Source: JAZSNA01 sp045536135
GTDB taxonomy: Bacteria > Pseudomonadota > Alphaproteobacteria > CAAHEQ01 > UBA3637
Assembly (NCBI GenBank): GCA_045536135.1
Contig: JAZSNA010000013.1
Coordinates: forward strand, 1-41,900
Direction: 5' to 3'
Length of the DNA: 41,900 bases
Numbering within the stretch: position 1 is the first letter of the stretch; the number at the start of each line of letters is the position of its first letter. The notes under the pieces are model-generated. The model saw only the letters and a program-made list of their open reading frames with translations, searched no databases and was not told the origin of the DNA. Of the stretch, positions 34,979 through 41,900 are shown piece after piece. Made by a program: the position numbers and the translations under genes.

Positions 34979-36808
34979 ATGTGGCACTATAAAGGTCTGA
35001 CAACCGTTGTTTTGCGATCGTTTATTCTGTCCGGATTAATTGTTTTGGGTTCGTTGATACTGATTGCTAGATTGTTTCAATTGCAGGTGGTCGAGTCTGA
35101 AAAATACACGACAATGGCTGATAAAAATCGGATTGATTTAAGATTGTTGACGCCTGCTCGGGGAAAAATTTTTGATCGAAACGGGGATATTATTGCTTCG
35201 TATCGAAAAGGGTTTCGTGTTTTGATTGTTCCGGAGAAAAGTGGAAAAGATTTTGATCTTGTTTTAAATAAAATTGATCAAATTCTTTCTTTGTCTGACG
35301 GGGATAAAAAAAGAATTAAACGGGACTTGAAACAAAATAATGTATTTACGCCGATTATTGTGTCAAATGATATTCCTTTCGAAAAAATGGCTCAAATTCA
35401 AATAAATTTACCGTCGTTGCCGGGGGTTATGATACACGAGGTTATGATGCGTCTTTATCCCTTGCGTGAGGTTAATTATCATCCGATCGGATATGTTTCT
35501 TCAATATCAAAGGATGATTATGAAGCGGATATTGATTTGTCTCGTGTACCGGATTTAAGGATTGGAAAAGTCGGGTTTGAAAAGACTTATAATGAATTAT
35601 TGCTGGGTGTTCCAGGGGTTCAAAAAATGGAAATCAATGCTTCCGGTCGAGATGTTCGACAACTGGATATTCAAGAAAGTGTTTCAGGGCATGATATTGA
35701 AATAACATTGGATAATCGGTATCAAAAAATTGCTTACGATGCTTTGAAAGGTCAATCTGGTAGTGCGGTTATGATTGAAATAAAAACAGGGGCGGATCGG
35801 GTTATGGTTTCTAACCCCGGTATTGGTGGAGAAATTTTTAACGCACCGATAGATGAAAAAACATGGTCAAATATTATGAATAATAAATTTAATCCGATGT
35901 TGAATAAAGCAATCGGCGGATTATACTCTCCTGGTTCAATTTTTAAAATTGTCGTGGCGTTAGCCGGATTGGAAGCTGGTGTTATTCATTCGGATAAAGA
36001 TGTTTATTGCGAGGGTCATACGGATGTCGGGACTCATCGCTTTCATGATTGGAAAAAGGGTGGGCACGGTCATATCAATTTAACCGAAGCTTTACAATAT
36101 TCTTGTGATGTTTATTTTTATGAAATTGCCAAACAGATTCCGCCGGAAAAAATTATTGAAGTGGCCGAACGTTTGGGGGTCGGACAAAAAACGGGAATTG
36201 ATTTAATTTCCGAACAATCCGGGTTGTTGCCGGATAATGCTTGGAAGCGGAAGAAAATAGGGGAAAATTGGCGTTTGGGAGATACGGTTAACTTGTCTAT
36301 CGGACAAGGTTATTTGTTAATGACACCACTTCAAATGGCGTATTTAACAGCATTGTTTGTATCAAATGGACAAACAAATCCACCATATTTATATAGGTCT
36401 TCCATCAATAGCAAAAAGAAAAGTCCCTTATTTAATAATAAACATCTTGATGCGGTTAAAAAAGGTTTAAATGCTGTTGTGAATAAGGAGGGTGGGACCG
36501 CATATCATTCGCGAATAAATGTTAATGGTATAAAAATGGCGGGCAAAACTGCCAGTACACAGACTCGTCGGATATCTTTATCGGAACGTGAAAGCGGGAT
36601 AAAAAAACAATCTGAATTACCTTGGGAATTTCGGGATCATGCGTTCTTTGTGGCGTATGCTCCGGTTAAAAATCCGAAATATGCTTTGGCTGTCGCCGTT
36701 GAACGGGGGGGCTCCGGCGGTTCTGTGGCTGCACCAATTGCCGGTCAAATTTTACAAAAAGTTTTTGAAATCGAGGAAAACGAAAATGGGATTATTTCAG
36801 GATCATGA
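34979..36808 (+). CDS. mrdA: Penicillin-binding protein 2 (elongation transpeptidase)
   Basis: This 609-residue class B PBP has an N-terminal membrane helix (about 14-36), a pedestal dimerisation domain (ARGKIFDRNGDIIA) and a transpeptidase domain. The SxxK active site is SIFK with Ser320 and Lys323, the second motif is SCD in YSCDVYFYE, and the third motif reads KTA (523-525) where KTG is expected. It cross-links lateral-wall peptidoglycan with RodA. VERGGSGGSVAAPIA near the end is typical of alphaproteobacterial PBP2. It begins 1 base after mreD and overlaps rodA by 23 bases. Confidence 0.97.
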   Translation: MWHYKGLTTVVLRSFILSGLIVLGSLILIARLFQLQVVESEKYTTMADKNRIDLRLLTPARGKIFDRNGDIIASYRKGFRVLIVPEKSGKDFDLVLNKIDQILSLSDGDKKRIKRDLKQNNVFTPIIVSNDIPFEKMAQIQINLPSLPGVMIHEVMMRLYPLREVNYHPIGYVSSISKDDYEADIDLSRVPDLRIGKVGFEKTYNELLLGVPGVQKMEINASGRDVRQLDIQESVSGHDIEITLDNRYQKIAYDALKGQSGSAVMIEIKTGADRVMVSNPGIGGEIFNAPIDEKTWSNIMNNKFNPMLNKAIGGLYSPGSIFKIVVALAGLEAGVIHSDKDVYCEGHTDVGTHRFHDWKKGGHGHINLTEALQYSCDVYFYEIAKQIPPEKIIEVAERLGVGQKTGIDLISEQSGLLPDNAWKRKKIGENWRLGDTVNLSIGQGYLLMTPLQMAYLTALFVSNGQTNPPYLYRSSINSKKKSPLFNNKHLDAVKKGLNAVVNKEGGTAYHSRINVNGIKMAGKTASTQTRRISLSERESGIKKQSELPWEFRDHAFFVAYAPVKNPKYALAVAVERGGSGGSVAAPIAGQILQKVFEIEENENGIISGS

Positions 36809-37946
36809 TTGTTATTTTCAGGATGTTAATTTGTCCTTAAAAGATCGATTTTTACGTTTAAATTGGTTTTATTTTGCAATTATGTGTTTGGTCGTCGGTA
36901 TTGGTTTTATGTTGCTTTATTCCGTTGCCGGAAAAAATATAGATCCCTATGCATCTCGACAAATTTATCGTTTTTGGGCTGCATTGGTTATCTTTTTTGT
37001 CGTCTCCTTGTCTGATTTAAGGTTTTGGATGAAGTATGCCTATATTTTATATGCCATAACTTTGATTCTTTTAATCGCTGTTTTATTTGTGGGGACAAAG
37101 GGAATGGGGGCTCAACGTTGGTTAAATCTTGGATTTATCCAACTCCAACCATCCGAATTGATGAAAATAACCTTGATTTTGGCGTTGGCACGGTATTTTC
37201 ATCCTTTCTCTAAAGAAGAAATTGAATCAAATAAACAACTTATTATTCCTGCCTTTATGATGCTTATACCGGTTTTATTTGTTTTAAAGCAACCGGATTT
37301 AGGAACCGCCTTGATGTTGGTTTTTGTTTCGTTGGCCATTTTCTTTATTATGGGTGTCCAATATTGGAAATTCGGGTTATTGTTGCTTGCCGGTATTATC
37401 GGGGTGCCTATACTGTGGCATTTTCTTCATGATTATCAAAAACAACGGGTTTTAACATATCTTAATCCGGAACAAGATCCGTTTGGTGCGGGATATCATA
37501 TTATTCAGTCTAAAATCACACTGGGTTCTGGCGGTTTATTGGGCAAAGGATTTGGCGAAGGAACTCAATCACGGTTGAACTTTATTCCCGAAAAACATAC
37601 TGATTTTATTTTCACGATTTTAGCGGAAGAATTCGGGATGGTCGGATCAGTGTTCTTGATTATTTTATATATGATACTTATTTTAATGGGTATCTATATG
37701 GCATTAAAAAGTCGTTGTGTTTTCGGAAAAATTTTGGCGTTGGCTTTATCTATTAACTTTGCTTTATATGTTTTTATAAATATTGGAATGGTTATGGGAC
37801 TTTTGCCTGTTGTCGGTGTGCCGCTTCCTTTGGTATCATACGGTGGAACGGCGATGATGGTTTTATTGTTTGGATTTGGTTTAATACAATGTGTTTATGT
37901 TAATCAAGATATGATTTTGGGGCGACGGAGTGGGTTTGATGAATAA
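36786..37946 (+). CDS. rodA: Rod-shape glycosyltransferase RodA
   Basis: The ATG at 36786 inside the end of mrdA is chosen because GAGG precedes it; longer frames start deep in mrdA. The 386-residue SEDS-family protein has about ten membrane helices, with QPSELMKI, QPDLGTALMLV, GSGGLLGKGFGEGTQS and PEKHTDFIFTILAEEFG, the conserved SEDS blocks containing the catalytic Asp region. It polymerises lipid II into lateral-wall glycan as partner of PBP2. The C-terminal VPLPLVSYGGTAM segment is also diagnostic. Confidence 0.97.
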   Translation: MGLFQDHDCYFQDVNLSLKDRFLRLNWFYFAIMCLVVGIGFMLLYSVAGKNIDPYASRQIYRFWAALVIFFVVSLSDLRFWMKYAYILYAITLILLIAVLFVGTKGMGAQRWLNLGFIQLQPSELMKITLILALARYFHPFSKEEIESNKQLIIPAFMMLIPVLFVLKQPDLGTALMLVFVSLAIFFIMGVQYWKFGLLLLAGIIGVPILWHFLHDYQKQRVLTYLNPEQDPFGAGYHIIQSKITLGSGGLLGKGFGEGTQSRLNFIPEKHTDFIFTILAEEFGMVGSVFLIILYMILILMGIYMALKSRCVFGKILALALSINFALYVFINIGMVMGLLPVVGVPLPLVSYGGTAMMVLLFGFGLIQCVYVNQDMILGRRSGFDE

Positions 37947-37961
37947 AATGATATAAAAAGA

Positions 37962-37990
37962 TTGACTTTTGCATAAAAATATATTAAAGA
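37962..37990 (+). promoter_or_regulatory. Possible promoter of rpoD
   Basis: TTGACT (37962-37967) lies 17 bases before TAAAGA (37985-37990) in the 76-base gap between rodA and rpoD. The -35 is good and the -10 weak. AAGGA follows as ribosome site at 38012-38016. Confidence 0.4.
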
Positions 37991-38022
37991 ATTGATAAGT
38001 TTTAACTTTTTAAGGAATATAA

Positions 38023-39963
38023 ATGGCTGGTTCTGTTAAAAAAAATAAACGTTCGGAAGATTATTTAGAAGAAGTTTTAAGCAGTGAGTTTCAAAAATTA
38101 ATCGATAGGGGATTGGAGACCGGATTTGTCTATTTGGACGAATTAAATGATGTGATTGCTTCTGATCCGACACAAACGCTTGAAAATGCACTGAATATAC
38201 TTGAAAATCATGAAATTAATTTAATCGAACAAGACGATACGAAAGACGACGAATCGGATGTTCGTGAAGAAAAAGATAGCGATAGTGATATTGGAAAAAC
38301 GAATGATCCGGTCCGCTTGTATCTTCGGGAAATGGGAATTGTTGAATTACTTTCTCGGGAGGGGGAGATTGCAATTGCCAAACGGATTGAGGCCGGAACG
38401 GACTTAATGATTGCCGGTTTATCTGAAAGTTCTTTAACAATGCAGGCTATGTCCGAATGGTATCATGCCTTATTAACCGAAAAAATGTATCTTCGGGATA
38501 TTATTGATTTGGAAACAACTTATGAATCAGATCCAAATAATAAAGTTTTATTGGCTGAAGCGATTCGTAGACAAAAAGAACAAGAACTCTTGGAAAAACA
38601 AGCGATGATGGTTCGTGATAAGGAAGATTCGTCAATTATTGCTCAATCGGGATTGGTTGAAGAAGATGATGATGAAGACGATGATGAAAATACCAGTTAT
38701 TCCGTCGCTCAGATGGAGGCTATTTTGTTGCCCGGTATTTTGGAAATACTCGCCGAAATAACCAAAATTCATCATAAATTTAAAAAGGTTCAACAAGAAC
38801 GTTCAACATATATTTTGGATGGTGATGCTGTTCCCGAAAAAACAGAAAAGAAATATCAAAAATATCATAAAGACTTAATCGCTTTACTTGAAAAAATCTA
38901 TTTTAACCCGCTTCGGATAGAACAGTTGATTTTACAAATCAATGATTTAAACAAGCGGTTGATGACTATTGAAGGTAAATTGTTGCGTTTGGCGGTGAAT
39001 TGTAAAATTAAGCGGGAAGAATTCTTGGAATTTTATCATTTTGCCGAATCAAAACAAAATTGGTTGGAAGTCGCCTCTGCAAAAAAAGATAAACATTGGA
39101 AAACTTTCGTTGAAAAATATGAAAAAGATATTGAAAAAATAGGACAAGCTATATCGGAACTCGCCTTGGAAATCGGAATGCCAGTGGTTGAATATCGCCG
39201 GATTGCAAATACTGTTAAAAAAGGCGAACAAGAGGCTAATAAAGCTAAACGGGAAATGATAGAGGCTAATCTACGGTTGGTTATTTCTATTGCCAAAAAA
39301 TATATCAATCGGGGCTTGCAATTCCTTGATTTAATTCAAGAAGGTAATATCGGCTTAATGAAAGCGGTGGATAAGTTTGAATATCGTCGTGGATATAAAT
39401 TCTCAACATATGCAACTTGGTGGATACGACAAGCAATTACACGTTCTATCGCAGATCAAGCACGGACAATTCGCATTCCTGTTCATATGATTGAAACGAT
39501 TAACAAATTGGTGCGGACCGGACGTCAGATTTTACACGAAACTGGATTGGAAGCGACTCCGGAGGAATTGGCAGATCGGGTTGGTATGCCGTTGGAAAAA
39601 GTCCGAAAAGTTTTAAAAATTGCTAAAGAACCTATATCGTTGGAAACACCCGTCGGTGATGAAGAAGATAGTCATTTGGGCGATTTTATCGAAGATGAAA
39701 AAATGATAAAGCCATTGGATGCCGCAATTCAGGCAAGTTTGCGAGCTACTTGTTCATCCGTTTTGGCAACATTGTCCCCTCGGGAAGAACGTGTTTTACG
39801 GATGCGTTTCGGTATTGGTATGACATCGGATCATACCTTGGAAGAGGTTGGGCAACAATTCTCTGTGACACGGGAACGTATCCGTCAAATAGAGGCAAAA
39901 GCATTGCGTAAATTAAAACATCCGACACGTTCAAAGAAGTTGAGAACTTTTTTGGATAAATAA
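38023..39963 (+). CDS. rpoD: Primary sigma factor RpoD (sigma 70)
   Basis: This 646-residue factor has region 1.1 (about 8-70), region 1.2 (DPVRLYLREMGIVELLSREGE), a long acidic non-conserved region (about 205-235 has an Asp/Glu run), region 2 with NLRLVISIAKKYINRGLQF and the -10 reading helix FSTYATWWIRQAITR, region 3 (TARTIRIPVHM-like RIPVHMIETINK) and region 4 with the -35 reading EEVGQQFSVTRERIRQIEAKALRKLK. It is the housekeeping sigma factor; the promoters proposed here match its consensus. dnaG, often upstream, is not in the window. Confidence 0.98.
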   Translation: MAGSVKKNKRSEDYLEEVLSSEFQKLIDRGLETGFVYLDELNDVIASDPTQTLENALNILENHEINLIEQDDTKDDESDVREEKDSDSDIGKTNDPVRLYLREMGIVELLSREGEIAIAKRIEAGTDLMIAGLSESSLTMQAMSEWYHALLTEKMYLRDIIDLETTYESDPNNKVLLAEAIRRQKEQELLEKQAMMVRDKEDSSIIAQSGLVEEDDDEDDDENTSYSVAQMEAILLPGILEILAEITKIHHKFKKVQQERSTYILDGDAVPEKTEKKYQKYHKDLIALLEKIYFNPLRIEQLILQINDLNKRLMTIEGKLLRLAVNCKIKREEFLEFYHFAESKQNWLEVASAKKDKHWKTFVEKYEKDIEKIGQAISELALEIGMPVVEYRRIANTVKKGEQEANKAKREMIEANLRLVISIAKKYINRGLQFLDLIQEGNIGLMKAVDKFEYRRGYKFSTYATWWIRQAITRSIADQARTIRIPVHMIETINKLVRTGRQILHETGLEATPEELADRVGMPLEKVRKVLKIAKEPISLETPVGDEEDSHLGDFIEDEKMIKPLDAAIQASLRATCSSVLATLSPREERVLRMRFGIGMTSDHTLEEVGQQFSVTRERIRQIEAKALRKLKHPTRSKKLRTFLDK

Positions 39964-39980
39964 AATTTATAAAAAAAAGC

Positions 39981-40009
39981 TTGAAAATTTTTTATAATTT
40001 AGATATAAT
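39981..40009 (+). promoter_or_regulatory. Strong promoter of the tRNA gene
   Basis: TTGAAA (39981-39986) and a perfect TATAAT (40004-40009) are separated by exactly 17 bases, 19 bases before the tRNA. This is the best sigma-70 match in the window. Confidence 0.75.
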
Positions 40010-40027
40010 AGTCGATGTTTATGGATT

Positions 40028-40104
40028 GGGTCTGTAGCTCAGTTGGTTAGAGCTGGGCGCTCATAACGCTCTGGTCGGGGGTTCGAGTCCCTCCGGACCC
40101 ACCA
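40028..40104 (+). tRNA. tRNA with CAU anticodon (Ile2 or elongator Met)
   Basis: A 77-base cloverleaf is seen: a 7-bp acceptor stem (GGGTCTG with CGGACCC), D arm GCTCAGTTGGTTAGAGC, anticodon stem GGGCG/CGCTC with loop CTCATAA (anticodon CAT), T arm with GGTTCGAGTCC and encoded CCA. CAU can be elongator Met or the Ile2 tRNA modified by TilS. The CTCATAA loop followed by CTGGTC and the acceptor are closer to the Ile2 tRNAs I know than to typical alphaproteobacterial elongator Met tRNAs with an ATCATAA loop, so Ile2 is slightly preferred. No initiator features are seen. Confidence 0.95.
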
Positions 40105-40109
40105 AGATT

Positions 40110-40142
40110 AAAAGCCACTCTTTTCGGGGTGGCTTTTCTTTT
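40110..40142 (+). terminator. Intrinsic terminator of the tRNA gene
   Basis: AAAAGCCAC (40110-40118) pairs with GTGGCTTTT (40129-40137), followed by a T-rich run. The hairpin lies 5 bases after the tRNA CCA. Confidence 0.85.
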
Positions 40143-40151
40143 TGTTTTTAA

Positions 40152-40399
40152 GAACTTGTACGGGTTCGATGATGCGGCTTTGAAAAACCTCTAAAATCCG
40201 TAACTTATCGAACTTTTGCAAGTTTCGCCCTAGCGTAAGCACTAAGAAAAAACAAATTATTTTAAATAATCATACACATTGTTGTCCAGAAGGTTCTCTT
40301 TATTCAAATCCTTGTCGAAGTACGGGACCATAATAAATATGAAATCTGTATATTGAGATATAATTATAAAAAAACACCTGATTTTTTCGGGTGTTTTTT
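40152..40399 (+). ncRNA. Candidate small structured RNA ending at a terminator
   Basis: GAACTTG (40152-40158) can pair with CAAGTTT (40219-40225, one G-U), and nested inside it GTTCGAT (40164-40170) pairs perfectly with ATCGAAC (40207-40213). A hairpin terminator closes the segment at 40369-40399. No protein frame lies between, and the upstream tRNA has its own terminator, so the second terminator needs another transcript. No clear promoter was found just upstream. It could instead be a remnant of an integrated element. Confidence 0.3.
40369..40399 (+). terminator. Intrinsic terminator without an obvious gene upstream
   Basis: AAAAAACACCTG (40369-40380) pairs with CGGGTGTTTTTT (40388-40399; one T-G pair) around a 7-base loop, followed by an A and more T. 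It works best for + strand transcripts, but its A-rich left arm could also serve as a terminator for the minus strand. Confidence 0.8.
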
Positions 40400-40400
40400 A

Positions 40401-40429
40401 TTGATTTTTATAATTTTTTACTGTAGAGT
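40401..40429 (+). promoter_or_regulatory. Possible promoter of the AT-rich gene pair
   Basis: TTGATT (40401-40406) and TAGAGT (40424-40429) are separated by 17 bases, just after the orphan terminator. AAGAAGG (40434-40440) follows as ribosome site for the ATG at 40450. Confidence 0.35.
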
Positions 40430-40449
40430 GCCCAAGAAGGTGGATAAAT

Positions 40450-40974
40450 ATGTTAAATATATATAATCTTTTCGGAATAGAAAAAGTTGAAAAGAATAAA
40501 ATTATCTTTCAGGAAGAAATGCTAACTCGTAAAGAAATTATCGGTATAACACAGATTTATCATCGGATGATTTATTATTTATTTAAAGTATTGTATATTT
40601 TTTTTCTTTCTACAAATTTTTTGAGTATTATATTTGTGATGTTATTTAGCAAAAATAACCGGTTAGATATTACTTCATTTGTCTTTATGTTTTTATCTTG
40701 TATTTCATTTTTTATGTTCAATTCAAGATTATTTAGAAATAAATTTCTTATTTGGGGTTTTGTGACCTTGGGTTTAAGTTTTTTATCTTATTCTTTTTTA
40801 TGGGCTTTTAATATAATTCTTTTAATTCCGATTAATTTTTTTGCGCATCGTTTATTTTCTCGATTACAGTTGTCATTAACGGTTGATAAAAGTGAAGATA
40901 TAATGGCGCTTTATATCAAGTCTATTCTTTTATTGTTGATTATTGGTATTATCATTTATTGCTTTCATTGTTAA
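40450..40974 (+). CDS. Multi-pass membrane protein, unknown
   Basis: This 174-residue protein has a soluble N-terminus of about 35 residues and then four or five membrane segments (around 40-66, 75-95, 97-130 and 152-172) with a short C-terminal tail. AAGAAGG lies 9 bases before the ATG. Base composition is more AT-rich than that of the core genes. The next gene, a DUF3137 protein, starts 14 bases after it, so the two are probably an operon. I recognise no family. Confidence 0.8.
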   Translation: MLNIYNLFGIEKVEKNKIIFQEEMLTRKEIIGITQIYHRMIYYLFKVLYIFFLSTNFLSIIFVMLFSKNNRLDITSFVFMFLSCISFFMFNSRLFRNKFLIWGFVTLGLSFLSYSFLWAFNIILLIPINFFAHRLFSRLQLSLTVDKSEDIMALYIKSILLLLIIGIIIYCFHC

Positions 40975-40988
40975 TATTAAGGTTGAAA

Positions 40989-41900
40989 ATGAGCAAAATT
41001 ATTTCTAAAAAACAATTTATTCATAAAATTCAAACCGAAGTTTTTCCACAATTATTAAAAACAGAACGAAATAGAAAAAAAATCTTGTTCTGGGGTATAT
41101 TTGGATTTTTTATTTGCAGTTTATTTTCTATTTATGGTTATAAACATTTTACAAAAGATAAATTTGAAAGTTTATTTCAATTTATTACGATATTTGTATT
41201 TTTAATTTTATGGAGTTGGTCTAGATTTATATGGCATCAAAAGAAAAAATTTTCGCCTGTTTTTTTAAATTTTTTAGGTGATTTAAAAAATAAACAGAAA
41301 ACGATCAATAAATCATTATTACAATATACCTGCTTTTTTGATTCTTTTGATTATATAGATTATGATGATTGTATTTCTGGAACGTTTAATAATACACAAT
41401 TTTCTATAGCAGAAATAAAGTTGCGTAGAGAGGGTACAAGAAATAGTGATTTAACTATATTTCAAGGGGTTTGTATAGATGTTCCATTGAATGTCCATAT
41501 AACTGGTTATACCTTATTATATAATACGAAAAATTTTCAAAAAGTTTCTGTTTTAGAACAAGTTAGATTAGAGGATGTTTCTTTTGCTAAAAATTATCAA
41601 GTGTATTCAGAAAACCAAATTGATGCACGAGTTTTGCTGACACCTGCTTTTATGGAAAGATTAAATAATTTAAAAAAAGTTTTTTATAATAAAAGAATTG
41701 ATGTTTCTTTTTTTGGTAATCATGCTGTTTTTATTGTGCATACAAGGAAAAATTTATTTGAATCATATTCACTTTTTAGAAAAGTTATAAATATAAAAAC
41801 ATATGAAAAATTTTATGATGAAATTAAGGCTGTTTATGATATGATGAACGTACTATCTATTGATAATAGGTCTATTTTATCTTCTAGATCATTTAATACA
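40989..41900 (+). CDS. DUF3137 domain membrane protein (3' truncated)
   Basis: The frame is open to the right edge; 304 residues are visible. AAGG precedes the ATG. Two membrane segments (about 32-50 and 63-83) are followed by a soluble domain with DSFDYIDYDDCISGTFNN, TIFQGVCIDV, VRLEDVSFAKNYQVYSENQ and ARVLLTPAFMERL. This set of motifs matches what I know of the DUF3137 family (a membrane-anchored family of unknown function, sometimes found near LemA). AGA/AGG codons for Arg outnumber CGN and ATA is frequent, unlike the core genes of the window, which prefer CGG/CGT/CGA. Confidence 0.85.
   Translation, partial: MSKIISKKQFIHKIQTEVFPQLLKTERNRKKILFWGIFGFFICSLFSIYGYKHFTKDKFESLFQFITIFVFLILWSWSRFIWHQKKKFSPVFLNFLGDLKNKQKTINKSLLQYTCFFDSFDYIDYDDCISGTFNNTQFSIAEIKLRREGTRNSDLTIFQGVCIDVPLNVHITGYTLLYNTKNFQKVSVLEQVRLEDVSFAKNYQVYSENQIDARVLLTPAFMERLNNLKKVFYNKRIDVSFFGNHAVFIVHTRKNLFESYSLFRKVINIKTYEKFYDEIKAVYDMMNVLSIDNRSILSSRSFNT

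Larger units (their letters stand above)
40143..40449 (+). other. Gene-free stretch with a structured element and orphan terminator
   Basis: No credible coding frame is seen here. The first part holds nested complementary segments (see the RNA candidate), the middle has an AT-rich palindrome near 40258-40272, and the end has a terminator (40369-40399) and a promoter candidate for the next gene. I could not match it to tmRNA, SRP RNA, RNase P RNA or 6S RNA by eye. Confidence 0.6.

Noticed and set aside
36639..36785. A longer N-terminus for RodA inside mrdA
   Set aside because: The added residues are out-of-frame mrdA sequence without membrane or family character; GAGG supports the start at 36786.
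40155..40330. Direct repeat of the tRNA 3' end marking an attachment site
   Set aside because: Only an 8-base match (GGGTTCGA) was found; too short to count as an att site within this window.
40143..40368. tmRNA, SRP RNA or RNase P RNA
   Set aside because: No tag-peptide frame, no SRP loop motif and no RNase P core sequence was found by eye.
1..41900. CRISPR array, insertion sequence, transposase or integrase
   Set aside because: No regularly spaced identical repeats, terminal inverted repeats or transposase/integrase-like frames were seen.

Overview
The window looks like a chromosomal segment of an AT-rich alphaproteobacterium, probably from one of the reduced, host- or gut-associated lineages. 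The lineage call is inference from gene content: MipZ, the Mic60(mitofilin)-HemY pair, a DUF4164-like gene next to zapA, the zapA-ymdB-yebC-ruvC order, and an IleS of the eukaryote-like (IleS2) type. Almost every base is coding, gaps are a few bases, and many starts overlap the preceding stop.

Region 1 (1-14413, + strand) is the 3' part of a P-type (VirB-like) type IV secretion locus. In order it holds: the tail of a cysteine-rich protein, a secreted VirB5/TrbJ-like coiled-coil protein, a 932-residue secreted cysteine-rich protein of no known family, a first VirB8-like protein, a 57-residue VirB7-like lipoprotein, a second VirB8-like protein, a VirB9 with a C-terminal SPOR domain, a 2085-residue VirB10 and a VirB11 ATPase. 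The VirB10 carries roughly 85 copies of a 17-residue repeat. VirB3, VirB4, VirB6 and VirD4 are not visible and would have to lie upstream or elsewhere. This is the most unusual part of the window; its architecture recalls CagY of Helicobacter pylori, with a different repeat.

Region 2 (14420-16830, + strand) continues without a gap into rmuC and tolB. Region 3 (16833-21409, - strand) is a housekeeping operon reading ybaB, recR, a DUF4164-like gene, zapA, ymdB, yebC, ruvC, followed by a CorA/ZntB-type transporter. Region 4 (21418-30201, + strand) holds a heptose-phosphate kinase, a SEL1-repeat protein, a small membrane protein, ileS, a membrane protein with a CxxC loop, mipZ and pgm.

Region 5 (30161-32449, - strand) is mic60-like, hemY and a small envelope protein. 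It is divergent from region 6 (32506-37946, + strand), the rod-shape cluster mreB-mreC-mreD-mrdA-rodA. rpoD follows (38023-39963), then a CAU-anticodon tRNA with a strong promoter and its own terminator.

After the tRNA comes a 345-base stretch without a gene that holds a structured element and an orphan terminator. Two AT-richer genes of different codon use then run to the window end: a multi-pass membrane protein and a truncated DUF3137 protein. They look like an accessory, possibly transferred segment next to the tRNA.
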